Origin: Oxytricha trifallax
Lineage: Eukaryota; Ciliophora; Spirotrichea; Sporadotrichida; Oxytrichidae
Assembly: GCA_000711775.1 (NCBI GenBank)
Contig: ARYC01025606.1
Location: forward strand, 121,000-184,999
Direction: 5' to 3'
DNA: 64,000 nt
Shown here: positions 9,854 through 21,069 of the stretch, piece by piece
Position numbering within the stretch: the first letter of the stretch is position 1
How the letters are laid out: the number at the start of each line of letters is the position of its first letter
The notes under the pieces: generated by a model
Databases searched by the model: none
What the model was told of the DNA's origin: nothing
What the model saw: the letters and a program-made list of their open reading frames with translations, nothing else
Position numbers and translations under genes: made by a program

Positions 9854-12800
9854 CAATATATATATATAAACCCCAAAACTTATGTTCGCAAAGAAATGTG
9901 AAATTGATAAAAATTTTAATTGATATCGATAAATAAGGAAATTTAAAAGGCTTCAATTTAACCTATTATGAGAAGTCTATATCACGGAGTTTGAAAAAGG
10001 AGTTTCATTAAGTCCTGACCAATATAGATTTTGCGTTCCATAGTTATTTCATCGATAAGTCTAATCCTTTAACTATGGTGATTACTCATGACTATAAAAT
10101 ACAGTAGGTATCTTGGTTCATTTCTTCAAAATTTAAATTTTAGTATAATACGCCCCTCTGGGAGGACCTAAAATCCAGTCTGGAGTCTAAAATCCAAAGC
10201 CAATCTAGACACTCCTTAACCTTGACTGCAATCATCGATAATGCTTCCCTTTGCCTTTCACTACCATTCCAGTGCTCAGTCTTGATAGTTGTGTGGTTGT
10301 TGTTAATAGCATAAGATCGATTTAGGCATTAGGTCCTTGGATTTTTTCATTTTTTATAAAAGTCATTTTTCAATGAGCCCTGCCCCGGAATTCACTAAAA
10401 AGATCCATGGCGAGTCTACCATTCATTGCAATCTTACATTTATCGTTCTATAATGCTTTTATCTGGATAAGCTATATATTTGGGTTGAGTTGCTGATTTT
10501 TGCGGTTTAAATCCACACGATAGATGGAGAAGAGGGATTTTCCATATAGAAAAATTTAAAAATCCAGCCCTATCTTTTAATGATCCACCTATTAAATTTA
10601 AAATCCAGCAGGTAATACTATAATTAAAACTTAAAAATTCAATGAATCCACACCAAGAGCGGGATCATCTCGCTTATTCCTTCCACCTCTAGAATGAAGA
10701 ACGAAGCCTTGTAACCTTTTTTTTTATTGCTAAATACCTATATTAGAGTTAAACAATGATAATTCAAATGATTAGTTTAATCAAGTTCTTGAAGAAGGGG
10801 ATCGGATTTTTGACAATCTGGAAGCCAAAGATAATATTGATAATGGCGGCAAAGTGAAGGGCATTAAAGATGCGTACAAGGGAGCCCAAGATAGTGCCAA
10901 AATCAATAGAGCCAAGGAGTTCCTACATCTAAACAACTATGATTTGAGTCTTTTATTGTAGTAGAAGGGTTTCAAGGGCTATAATAAAACATTGGATTAT
11001 AAAAACATTGTGAGAAAGTTCAGAAACAACAACAAAAGCAAGATGGCTAAGAACAGCAGTGAAACTAAGTCGCTTGACTCTGAAAATCTTAACCAACTTG
11101 TATAAAACAAAGAAATAAATGAAAGTAATTTCTAAACAACGTTGAGCTTTGCCAGTGAACCAATACAAATACCACGGCCCTTACCTAAACTCGCCGTTAA
11201 TTACGGATAAATCATTGGCCACGAGCTGCTGGCCAAGCACTTTCAAAATTTCAAATAATCAAATTATGAACAAAAGGCACAGATCCTTCAAGAAATATTA
11301 ACCCGCAACACTCAATCGATATTTTCGTTCCTTTAGCACTTTGAGACGGCGAATGAACCTCTAGTTAATGAAAGGCTATTCTCCTTAATAACAGATCTGA
11401 TATCGAGCAACTGTAACATCGTATAAGACTCCAAAGCTAGCATATTCTTAGAAGCCCTTGGCTATTATTCAGGAGAAAAGTACCATGCCAAAGATGCATT
11501 AATATAAGAAGCAATTCTTTTGCTTATCAGATCACCTAATGCTAGACAAGCAATAGGCTTAGCCAACATGGTATTTGTTACCGAGGATGCATGCTTAAGT
11601 AAGCAGCTTGCTTTAGCTTAGAAGCTAAACGATTCTAATCCAGGCATAATTCATCTTTTGGCTTCAAAGTGGGATTACTTTTCTATTGACACTTAGATTA
11701 TAAAACTAATGCCGAATTCCTTCTTTATGCTGAACGTCCCTTTTATCATTATGCTCAAGCAAGACTGTGGATTGAACCTTATAAGAGAAATTCCTGTAGA
11801 GTATACTGAGTACTTTGTAAGGATATGCGCCTTATGCTAAGCCCATAGTTTAGAGTCCTTAAAAGACTAAATTTCTTCGACAAGGGCAACCTTCTTATAA
11901 AAGCAAGAAGTCATCGACAAAGCCTCAATGGTGCACTTCATGAAAGGCCTTGCTTAAAGGCTGCAAAGCAGAGATCAATAATGGATAGGGAAGATTGAAC
12001 AAATTAGAAAAGTTCAATAGTTTATTGTGAATGGTCAAGTTGAGAAAAATGTATCGTTAAGCATCCACACTATCAATAACTGCCTCAACTGTGATTTCTC
12101 AGAGCTTGAGACGATGATGCAATTACCAAAGGCTATGGAAGCCTTCTCTGATAAGGCTATTAGTGACCTTCTATAGCTAATTAAGAATGAAAATGAGACT
12201 AACGAAGCTGCATAAAGATTCAATAGTGGGTCAACAGAAGAACTCCTAAGGATTAGTACTGAATTGGAAAAACTGGAGTAAAATCTAGGCTTCAAACTCT
12301 ATTAATCTCAGGTCTTGTGCATAAACTTCGCTTGCGAGAATCTCCACAGCAACCATTTCATTCATTTTGGTATTGGCAATGGAAAGACTCTCATATCAAT
12401 TGCTTTAACAATCCTTATTGCCCTTAAAACTCAGAGATCCGTTTTCATTGTAAGTAAGAATGAGCACTTAGTTTAAAGAGACTTTAAAAGGTATTAGAGA
12501 GTCATTAATGCTATGCAGCTTAATTGCAATCTAAACTTCTTTGCCAAGGATACTGGCATCTATTTCTATACCTAGCCCTAACTAAAGAAGATGCAAAAGA
12601 ACAGCAAGGCTGTGAGTGTATAGCAGCAAAGCTACGTAATAGTCGATGAATACGACTGGATAATGTTTGATGGCTCTATTGAGACAATTATCAATTCGTT
12701 CAATTACTTACAGCAAGCCCATAAAGTCATAGGATTTTCTGGAAGCCGTCTCACTTACACTGAAGAAAACTGCATTAAGCAAGCTTTTCAATCCACAACA

Positions 12801-13862
12801 GTAGTATTCCCCACTCTTAATAAACTTTAAGGAGATAAAAAGACATAAGACCCCGATATACTGGTAAGCACCAATTAAAATGAATACATGGCTAAAATCA
12901 AAGAAATTATATTAGAATAAATTACCCACTCCCCAGTCTAATAGTGGCTTCAACTAACTACTATACAATAGAGCAAGGTTTATAGAGGTCAGGCTTCGAC
13001 TTAACAAGTTTGAGTCGAGGACATGCTACCATTATTGAAACTATGATTGAAGGCAGATATTTAATGTAGAATGCCTAAAAAGAATATGGTACCTTCTAAC
13101 TGAACGAGGCTCACGGAAGAGGCACTGACATTCAGACCAATGATGAAATCATTTAGAACGGAGGTTCATACCTCATCATCGCCGACGTCTTCTCTAAGAG
13201 GTCTGAAGAGCAGATTATATGTAGGATTGGACAGGCTTAATACTAAGGGCCGATGGCAGAGAGTTCTATAGGCTCAACTCCAAGGATAGAACTGAGTAGC
13301 TACTAATCGTAATACAACAAGCGACTTATACGATAAAAATTCAAGATATAATATAAATTTAAGACAGATAAAAAGTTGCTGGAGACATCAATGATCAAAC
13401 TAAGGAGCGTGAAATAAAATCTGATTTGGTTTCCATTAAAGATCCTGAAGCTGCGGAAGTAAAGGCAATAGTGGAGAAGATAGTAGAAACAGTAGAAACT
13501 GCTTTCACAGGAGCCATCAAGGATATAGAGGAAGCAAAGAGGGCTTCCAAAAAGGAAATCAAACTGATGCTGTGGCTGAGGAGCCAGAAATTCAAAGTAA
13601 ATTAGGGTTCTATTAACCTTCTATGATAGAGTTAATTTTAGAGAAGATGAGCCAGAACCCTGTGTTATAAGACAAGCCGATCAGCGAAGTGGAAAAGATC
13701 TTCAAAAGCGGAGTGAAGCGCCAATACGGGGAGATCACTTTAGAGGCTGGCAGGGATAGATGCAGGAGCAGGGAAGGAAAGAAAAGTATAATAAGAGTGG
13801 TAAAAAGGCCTTGGAGAAGGCAGAGTAGATTAAGGACTTAATCTAAAATTGAGTTATACTTG
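9854..13862. repeat. Right arm of the giant inverted repeat
   Basis: Inverse copy of 1-4027. It starts with a TA repeat and AAACCCCAAAAC, runs through about 780 bp of non-coding DNA and then the second SecA-type gene. It continues at least to 13862 (position 1 of the window is its partner). The non-coding inner part, 9875-10641, holds no convincing gene. Confidence 0.85.
10642..13852 (+). pseudogene. SecA-type helicase-like ATPase, right palindrome copy, frameshifted
   Basis: Same gene as the left copy: start ATG at 10642, equivalent small intron (GTAACC..TTAG, about 10702-10734), P-loop FGIGNGKTL near 12369, VDEYDW near 12645, HGRGTD near 13110. A one-base deletion near 12937 throws the frame off before the HGRGTD motif, and other small indels are present. 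TGA at 13850 occupies the same position as in the left copy. Beyond it the same frame continues to about 14060 as a Glu/Lys/Arg-rich coding-like peptide (RDKSFNETQKEREEYEE). This suggests either that the gene is longer or that TGA here is not the true end. Confidence 0.75.
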
Positions 13863-14121
13863 TTAGGAGGAGTTGCAGAGACAAGTCGTTCAATGAAACT
13901 TAGAAGGAGCGTGAGGAATACGAAGAAAGTATGGAAGCATGGTTAAAGAAGGCTTCAAACTAATTGAGAAACTTCAAAAGCGATATAGATCATAGGAACC
14001 TCTAAAGAGAATGGATCAGAAATAATGATTTTAATACTTAATTTCTAAAACAATTCACCATTTTCATGCTCTGTCTATTAGTAGAGTCCAGGAAATAGAT
14101 GAGAACATAGAACAATGGAAT

Positions 14122-14949
14122 TCACAGCCTGAGGTTTTGCACCTGTCCTTCAAGATTCTGAGACCCGAAGTCTTGCATCTTGCTCTTAATTTTACGTAAG
14201 TCAACCACTTCACTTTCTAAATTATCATGCTTTTGCTTCAACCGCTTAGTTTCTTATAGAAAGAGCTATCGGTCATATTTCAAGGCCATTTTGTAATCTT
14301 TAACCTCTTCGATTTCATCTCTTGTCCTCTTTCTTTTAGATGAATTCTTTATGAGGTTCACAGCTTTGCCTCTTTCGGCTACAAATACAATAAATTGAGA
14401 ATAAACCTACTGCTGAAGTTGAGGCATCTAGATAATGCGTCAACAAATTCAGGTCTCATTTCAACGACGAGGTCCCTACTCAGCTCAAGCTTCTCTTTCC
14501 GCTAGAGATGGCATCGCGGATCATGTTGGAGACACCGTCGGTGTCTAAGGTGTAGAGCAAATCACAAATCCATTGCCTGTCAAGGTGCACCCAGTCCCTC
14601 TCATCAGGGAGAAAGTTGAGTAGTCTGGGGATATCTCTCGCATAATCGAGGAAATCCTGGACTGTGAGTCCCTCTATGTGCGGTACTGCGGATACTTGAC
14701 GTCCTCTATTCTGATATACTACAATAAGATTAAAAAGAAATGACAACGGGTTACCTCCTTCTTAGCTCGAATAATAGACATGAAGAAGTAAATATTGGTT
14801 AAGTCAGGCTTTGGCAGGAAGGCCCGACAATCCTGGGTGAGAAAATTGTAAAGCTCTTTCTTGCTTTTGCACTTCTAGGCGAGTTCTTAAACATTGATGC
14901 CTGTAAGCTAGGGTTGGTTCATTTAATTCTAATAGGTGGGTGCCATCAT
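14122..14949 (-). pseudogene. Transposon accessory protein with coiled-coil C-terminus, frameshifted
   Basis: Starting at the ATG at 14949 (an upstream frame is also open) the strand encodes MMAPTYQNQMNQPQL..., a segment ending AKKE before a possible 36-nt GTAACC..TTGTAG intron, and the block FLDYARDIPRLLNFLPDERD (about 14585-14645). It then gives a basic stretch (KRKRTRDE) followed by a heptad-like coiled coil to the TGA at 14122-14124. At least two frame changes are needed. The FLPDERDW region parallels LPERNFFFG in the accessory gene at 7429, and both neighbour a DDE transposase. It may bind DNA or the transposase; that is inference. Confidence 0.55.
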
Positions 14950-15113
14950 TGGCTCTAAATAACTAAAAATTGCCTCATAATGCCAGGACTGTTACTATTA
15001 ATAGACGGTTATTTTCACTATAATGAAATGCTTTAAGGTCAATCAGATTTCCGCTTACGGATTCCATTTCACATCAACAGTAAATCATAATAAGAATATT
15101 TAGCATTAAGCCA

Positions 15114-16750
15114 ATGGAATCAAGATCTAATACGGGAGCACCAAAACATATTTAGTTTTTTCAAGAATAGAGTCAGGATAATATAGCAAGTAGCTCCAAT
15201 AGTGAGCTTAGCTCAAGTAGTAAAGAAGATGACGACTAGAATTCAGCTGATTATATAACAACAAATATGCTTTATTAAAGAAATCTGACAGTATCCGATG
15301 TGAAGGTAGAGACAGTAAGCAAGAGAGAGATGACCAACCTTTACTATGAGCTTAAAAATTCCATTGCAGGTGTCAAATTCAAAGGCTTCATTATTGACCC
15401 TAAAGCAATGTACCATGATAGTCGACGCGGTGAATTTAAAGAGTCCCTAATAGAGGAGCATGAAGTAATTGCCATTGGTTAGGTAACGCTTAGGCTCTAC
15501 ACCGAGTATGCCTAATCAGAATTAGAACCGTAAGGAATGCTCGAAAGGTCTCAATATAATGGGATAAGAGTAATGGAGAAAAAGGTTTTGGAAAACCATA
15601 AATTCAAAGAGAGTCTTCCAGTTTTCGAGAGGCATCCTTTGCTTGATGCGGTAATGCCTTGTAGATAACTCAAAATCTTGAGGAAAGAAATGGAGTAACA
15701 GTAGAGAGAGTTGAAGTTGGCTCAGGAATCCTTGAGGCTAAGTAAGTAAGATGGCTTATCGAGCTAAAAGATTATGGAAAGGCTTGGGATTTCATACTAT
15801 AAGTTAAGGAGGTACCTTAACAATCCCATTAAAAAAAGCTTCGTTCTGGAATCTCAAGCAAGTAAATCGAGGGAAATAATATAAACTGCACAATCGGGCA
15901 CGCACCCATATAGTGAACATGCTTACTTATGACTAGGCGCCAATTGAGATATCAGATATCCAAAAAACTCTTATTTAAAAAGTTTAGCTTCACTGCAGCA
16001 AGTAAATGATTCGAAGATTTTTAAAGAATGAGTTAATGATGACCTATAAGTAAGTGAAGTAGATAACGAACCTCCACGACAACAACAACAGCAGTAAGCT
16101 TCAGCGTTAGTATGCTGCTCAGCAGTTCGTAGCCTTTCTCAATGAGGGGAAGTGAATAATCAACATTGATGAATCTGTGCTGCACAAGACTGATGAGAGG
16201 CGACGGGGCAGGACTGCTCCGTATGTAAAGAACAGGGCAACAAATTCGTAGAGACTAAGCCAGATGAATTTAATTATTGGTGTATCTAGCACGGGTGAGC
16301 TGTTCTACACTGTGAATAGGGGTCGGACCAACCAGCATTCCTTCATGTACTTCTTGTGCAAGCTGGCGAACACTTTGGATGATATTGACAAGCGATGGAG
16401 AGAGAATACTGTTATCATGATCGATAACGCTCCCTATCATAGATCCCAAAATGTGATGGCACAGTTCGGCCTGCTTAAACTACCCATTATGTTCCTAGAC
16501 CCTTATCATTACAAGTTGACTCCCGCAGAGCTCATATTTTCCTGGATCAAGAACAGAGATATGAATCCTCTGAACAAACGGGCTTAATCAAAGTAAGTTA
16601 CGAATTTTTAAAATCTTTAGGGGTTATTGGGCAGGCTTCATGAAGGAGCTCGGTATGAACATTAGTAGAATAAACTAGAACTTTGTAAGAAGATTCTTCT
16701 ACCATGTGTTAACCGCGACCTTGGAGTCAATTTCTCTAAAGGATTTATGA
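15114..16750 (+). pseudogene. IS630/Tc1-type DDE transposase, one frameshift and one in-frame TGA
   Basis: ATG at 15114, Ser/Asp-rich N-terminus, a Gln-rich coiled region, then a helix-turn-helix-like segment (SSQKIMERLGISYYKLRRY, about 15745-15805). The catalytic triad is intact: NIDES near 16160, MIDNAPYH near 16419, and LTPAELIFSWIK near 16516. A 28-nt intron (GTAAGT..CTTTAG, about 16594-16621) precedes a C-terminal exon ending at TGA 16748-16750. A frame change near 15915 and TGA at 16153-16155 (between Lys and Ile, where the family often has Trp) break the frame. It is divergent from the accessory gene at 14949, 164 bp away. Confidence 0.8.
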
Positions 16751-18691
16751 TGGATACGCGTGCCAATGAATCATCACTAAACTAAAAAGAATTAAGTTAA
16801 TTTAACTCGAATTTATAATAAGCTGATCAATTTAAATTTATTTCCCTTATTTTGATTTGGGGTTTCTCTACTACTATTGCTATTAATTAAAAAGATTAAA
16901 TCTATAATAATTATATAAAATATGCTGTAAATTAAAATAAAAATAAAAGAGTTTATAGTTTTCATTTTTCAACATTAACATATTGATAAAGTTTAAAATG
17001 AATAAAATTCTCGTAGTTAATAGCAAATTAGAAACTTATAAATTGTCTACTTATATTCTAAAATATATCTTTAAGCCAAATTTTATATAATTATCTAAAT
17101 TAACAATTATGAATTGAAAGCTAATAGAAAATAATATTTTATAGTTTTTATAATTAAGAAAATTCTAAATTTATACTTTCATAAATAAAATAAGTTGTTA
17201 ATTCAGCAAGAAATATGTTATTTAAATTTAAATAAAATTATAATATTGACTATTATATCTTAAACTAAGCTTTTCTTTAGTCTGATCTGTAAAAAAGAAT
17301 TTGCATTAAAATATTTTGCAGATTAATTGTAGATTTTATAAACATTGAGAAATAAAGTTTTTACTTACAAAATATGATTTTATAGTTTCTTGTAGGAAAT
17401 AAATTTGAATTTAAAAGCTCATCTGTACCTATATTAATTTTACAATGTTATAATCATGATTAGATAAATATAAATATTTTATTTTGCTACTTATTTACAA
17501 AAAATTAAATTTAAATTGAATTTGTATAGGTTTTAAAATTATTATATATCTAATGAATGTAAAAATTATAAGAGAGCTTAATTCATTCTAAATTTATATG
17601 TACTATCTTATTGATAAAACTTTTTATTGTATTTTAGTTCTTGATTACAATTTAACAAATATAATATATTTTTCAATAAATTTATTGAATTACTTTTAGA
17701 GTTCATTGAGATAATAATTAGTTTATTTAGACTCTTTGATATAAAATTAATTGTTTAGTTACTTACCTTGTATCAGCTGGTCTGTAGTTTGATTGAGGTA
17801 TGCCAGGTTTAACGCATTTAGGTAGCGCACAATTAGCTAAAAGGCTAAGGTCAACTTTTGCTAAGCATCGCCTACCTCTGGCGAACAACCCACAAAGTGG
17901 GGATATTATTTAAATTTGATTTTTTATTTAATTCATTGTCTGGTACAAATACTTATTTAATTAGGCGCTCTATTAAATCAATTAAGGCTTGACTACTTGT
18001 ACTCCTGGCTCATTCCAAAGTTGGTTTGATTTAAAAGACCTTGACTTTTTAGTTCAAACCTGTTGATAATTATCTATTAATATTACATTTGAGCTTATTA
18101 TTTATATAAATTATAAATGTATTTCTATTGTTTTAATCAAAACATAATAAATTCACTAGTCATAATCTTTTTAATTTTATATTTTTTAATTTTAATTGTG
18201 TTTAGTTTTGTTGATTTAAGTTTGGACAACTTTATCACCCATCAATACAAAACCCAAAAACTTCTTTGAACAATAATTACTGAAATGAGTGATTAACTTT
18301 TCAATACTTTATTTAACCCCCGCTTATCAGATTTCTTTGGAAATTTATGTCAATTTTTATCACAAGTATGAGCTATATTTTCTCATATTTCCCTACAAAT
18401 TTTCAATTGATGCTTTTGAAATATGATAATTGCACTATCTATTGACTAAGTATTATAGATTGCTTGAGTTTATCTTCAATTATCTTCAGCTGTACTAATC
18501 GATATCTTGCTTGAAGAAATAAGGAGTTTATTTTGTAGAATTAAGAAACTGCGAAGGGAATAATTATAATAGTTGCAGCCAGACACACTTTTGCTGCAGC
18601 TGCTTTAACTTATAGTGTTTTAAGTTTTATTGAGATGTTAAAATTATGATAGCTTTAAAGCTAGATTATATGTTGATTTAAGTTTTTTATC
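16751..18691. other. Long AT-rich non-coding stretch with one GC-richer island
   Basis: Nearly 2 kb of very AT-rich DNA with no supportable frame. A GC-richer island at about 17765-18060 (GGTATGCCAGGTTTAACGCA, then GGTAGCGCACAATTAGC) stands out, with GCCAG/CTGGC and GGTAG/CTACC complements, and could be a non-coding RNA or an old element fragment. I could not fold it into a tRNA. Confidence 0.4.
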
Positions 18692-19082
18692 TTAGAGAGT
18701 CATTGTTTAAAACAGTGTCTCTCGAGAATTTTTTAATTTTTTAAAGTATAAATAAGTCATTGTTAAAAATAATCATATATTAACTTCTCTAATAAAATAT
18801 TTTTTTTTAATATAACTTAATTACATCCTTAAGGATATAGTCATAAATCTGTTAGGATTTTTAGGGTGCCTTATTAGGATTCCTTAATTTAACTTAGTGG
18901 TAAATATTGATATTTTAACTTAAGATAGAAAAATGTTCTAATTCTATTAGGAATTATCTTATTTCCTTTTAGATATCGAGAAATTTATTTAATAATATTG
19001 AAAAATATTGAAAAAAATGTTGATAAAAAATGTTGAAATTTTGAATCCTCGAGAGACACTGTTTTAAACGATGACTCTCGAA
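18692..19082. mobile_element. MITE with ~37-bp terminal inverted repeats
   Basis: TTAGAGAGTCATTGTTTAAA at 18692 and the following AACAGTGTCTCTCGAG are inverted at 19046-19082 with two or three mismatches. The 391-bp interior is AT-rich and non-coding. No target duplication could be fixed with certainty. It is unrelated in sequence to foldback family 1. Confidence 0.7.
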
Positions 19083-19189
19083 GATCATAATAATATGAAG
19101 TTTAGATTAAATAATTAAAAACTTAAATATATTTTAAATTAATTTTAATTATAAAAAAAATGGAGATTTTTAGATTAAAATCTCCTTAT

Positions 19190-20395
19190 GTCTCCTTGAG
19201 CATCAATCAATTCTTTAATCAGATGCAACAATTGTAAATGTCTTGAGTTGGGGAAAGTAAGGCCAGCAAAGCTCTGTCAAACTCCCTACTCACTAATCTC
19301 TTGAACCTATGATGGCATTACCTTACAGCCTATCATATTATGTTGCAATGATGTATATCTACATTTCATCGTCAGAAAGTTGTCAGTTAATCCAAAGAGG
19401 AAAAGATCTGGAATCAAAATACGTTAAGGGCTAGTCTAATAAGAGCTTAAATTTGAACGGCCTCCGCACGGACCGTAGATCCTTAGTACCTCAGCAAATA
19501 TTGAAGTAACATCCTCCATATTTGTTTGAAGATAATGTTAAGTAACAGAGCTCCAACTTATCCTAAGAGAGTATAACAGAGCCTTGAGGCTATAAAAAGT
19601 TATAGTCGATACAATTAATTGACCTAGGGCTCTCTGCACGGGCCGAATATTCCAGATATCTTCACAACCATTTCTCAGTTTAGTTGTAGAAATTAGTATT
19701 CGTAATCTACTCAGCGTAGCCTATCACTTTGCTTCAAAAAGTTTTCTTCTAAAGGCATTCAGTTTGGACCCATTGAATGAATAAGAAAAGTGCTTAGGCG
19801 CTTATGTCTTTGGAAAAAGCTTAAATACATGCCTTTAACAAATTTTGGAATTTCCTAGCAAGGGGTTTCAGCAGCCAAATTCCACTGACCTAACACAACT
19901 CAGGCCCAAAACGAACGAATATGCAATTGAATTGGCCTGAATCTCAGCCATAAGAGATGTAGTGGTCACTCAACATGAGAATTTTTCGAAATTTCCCTGA
20001 AAAGTTAAAAGTTAAATTTTAATGCTTCATCATGTCAGTCATTAACACAAAGTGAAAGCTTGAGCTTGCCTTCGTCCCAATCGTCGAACGAGTTCCTCTT
20101 ATATCTCCATCTTTTTTGGTATTCGGAGAGGGATATCGTTATTTGTAGAGTAAATAATTTCTAGCTAAAAATAGAAAATTCGGACCAAGTTCAACCTCAC
20201 ATCATGTTTTTAGATTTTTTGGCAAAAGTTAGAGTCTTCCTTACGCCATTTTTTTGGTGGATCAACATTGACATTGTAAAAAAGTTTTGAAATTTCAAAA
20301 ATTCCCTGAACTCGATCAAAGTCATGTACAAGCGTCAATTGGGGCTTAAAATTGTTTGTCTGCTCATTAGAAGTGAATACTGTGGGATTAAACAA
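19190..20395 (-). pseudogene. Hypothetical protein gene, broken frame
   Basis: A start at 20395 opens a frame beginning MFNPTVFTSNEQTNN that stays open to about 20055, with a basic segment EELVRRLGRRQAQAF. Further coding-like blocks in other frames follow down to about 19190, ending HLQLLHLIKELIDAQGDIRR. Amino acid composition is far from that of random AT-rich frames (many Arg, Pro, Gly, Asp), so I think it is or was a gene. I do not recognise the family. Leucine spacing in the C-terminal half could suit a leucine-rich repeat protein, but that is weak. Confidence 0.4.
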
Positions 20396-20737
20396 GAGTC
20401 TTGTGTGTTGAATATTTTCAATGGTACCGATGACTTTTATTGATCAAGAACTAGAGAAAATCATAACACTTCGGATATGAGTCTATGAGGAAAGTTGATT
20501 CTAAGGTGTATTTTATGAGCGCTTCTACAATGGTGCTGATGGAAATAGAAAGTGTTTATGTTTAATTGTGTCATTTTATATGGCTATATTTGTTATGTAG
20601 ATAAAATTCTATTTTTTATTATGGCATGTGTCAATGATCTTTGTTACAATTAGAGTTAGCTATTTCCATATTTTATTTCCTATTAAAATTGAATTAAATA
20701 ATTTGTTAACCTTTAAAATCAATGAACTTTATAGATT

Positions 20738-20757
20738 GGGGTTTTGGGGTTTATATA
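20738..20757 (-). repeat. C4A4-type terminal motif
   Basis: GGGGTTTTGGGGTTTATATA is the telomere-like G4T4 repeat next to the same TTTATATATATA seen at the inner ends of both SecA palindrome arms (4007 and 9861). It is probably the end of a third, otherwise lost copy of that element. Confidence 0.5.
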
Positions 20758-20834
20758 TATACTCACTGTCATAAACTGAGCCCAAACATCGCATATACTA
20801 ACTTAAAATACTAATATTTAAACATTAAATCCCT

Positions 20835-20938
20835 ACATAAATCCTATTAAAACCCTAATAAAGTATGCACTAATAGTCTACTTTTATAAATCAAAATCTC
20901 AATCAAACTACTGAAAGGGTTTTTGGGTTTTGATTACG
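20835..20938 (-). repeat. TBE-type terminal repeat, solo end
   Basis: AATCAAACTACTGAAAGGG and the preceding 70 bases are the inverse of the terminal repeat at 5383-5475, ending in GTTTTTGGGTTTTGA. No transposon genes adjoin it, so it is a solo end or deletion scar. A SINE-like fragment follows directly. Confidence 0.55.
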
Positions 20939-20939
20939 A

Positions 20940-21012
20940 GACTGATTTTTACGGAATTTTCTACTTCATGACTGATTTTAGTATTAAACAGTGATATGTT
21001 AAAATTTAATTT
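20940..21012 (-). mobile_element. SINE-like repeat, short 5-prime fragment
   Basis: The block TTTTAGTATTAAACAGTGAT and its flanks is the inverse of the 5-prime part of the repeat seen at 8085 and 43545, with an internal deletion. Confidence 0.55.
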
Positions 21013-21069
21013 ATGTTAATCAAATTAACTAACTAACTAAATAATAAATGTTTTTGCTTTTTCTCCATA

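Noticed and set aside
17765-18060. tRNA or known structured RNA in the GC-richer island
   Set aside because: No cloverleaf or conserved T-loop sequence could be fitted by eye.
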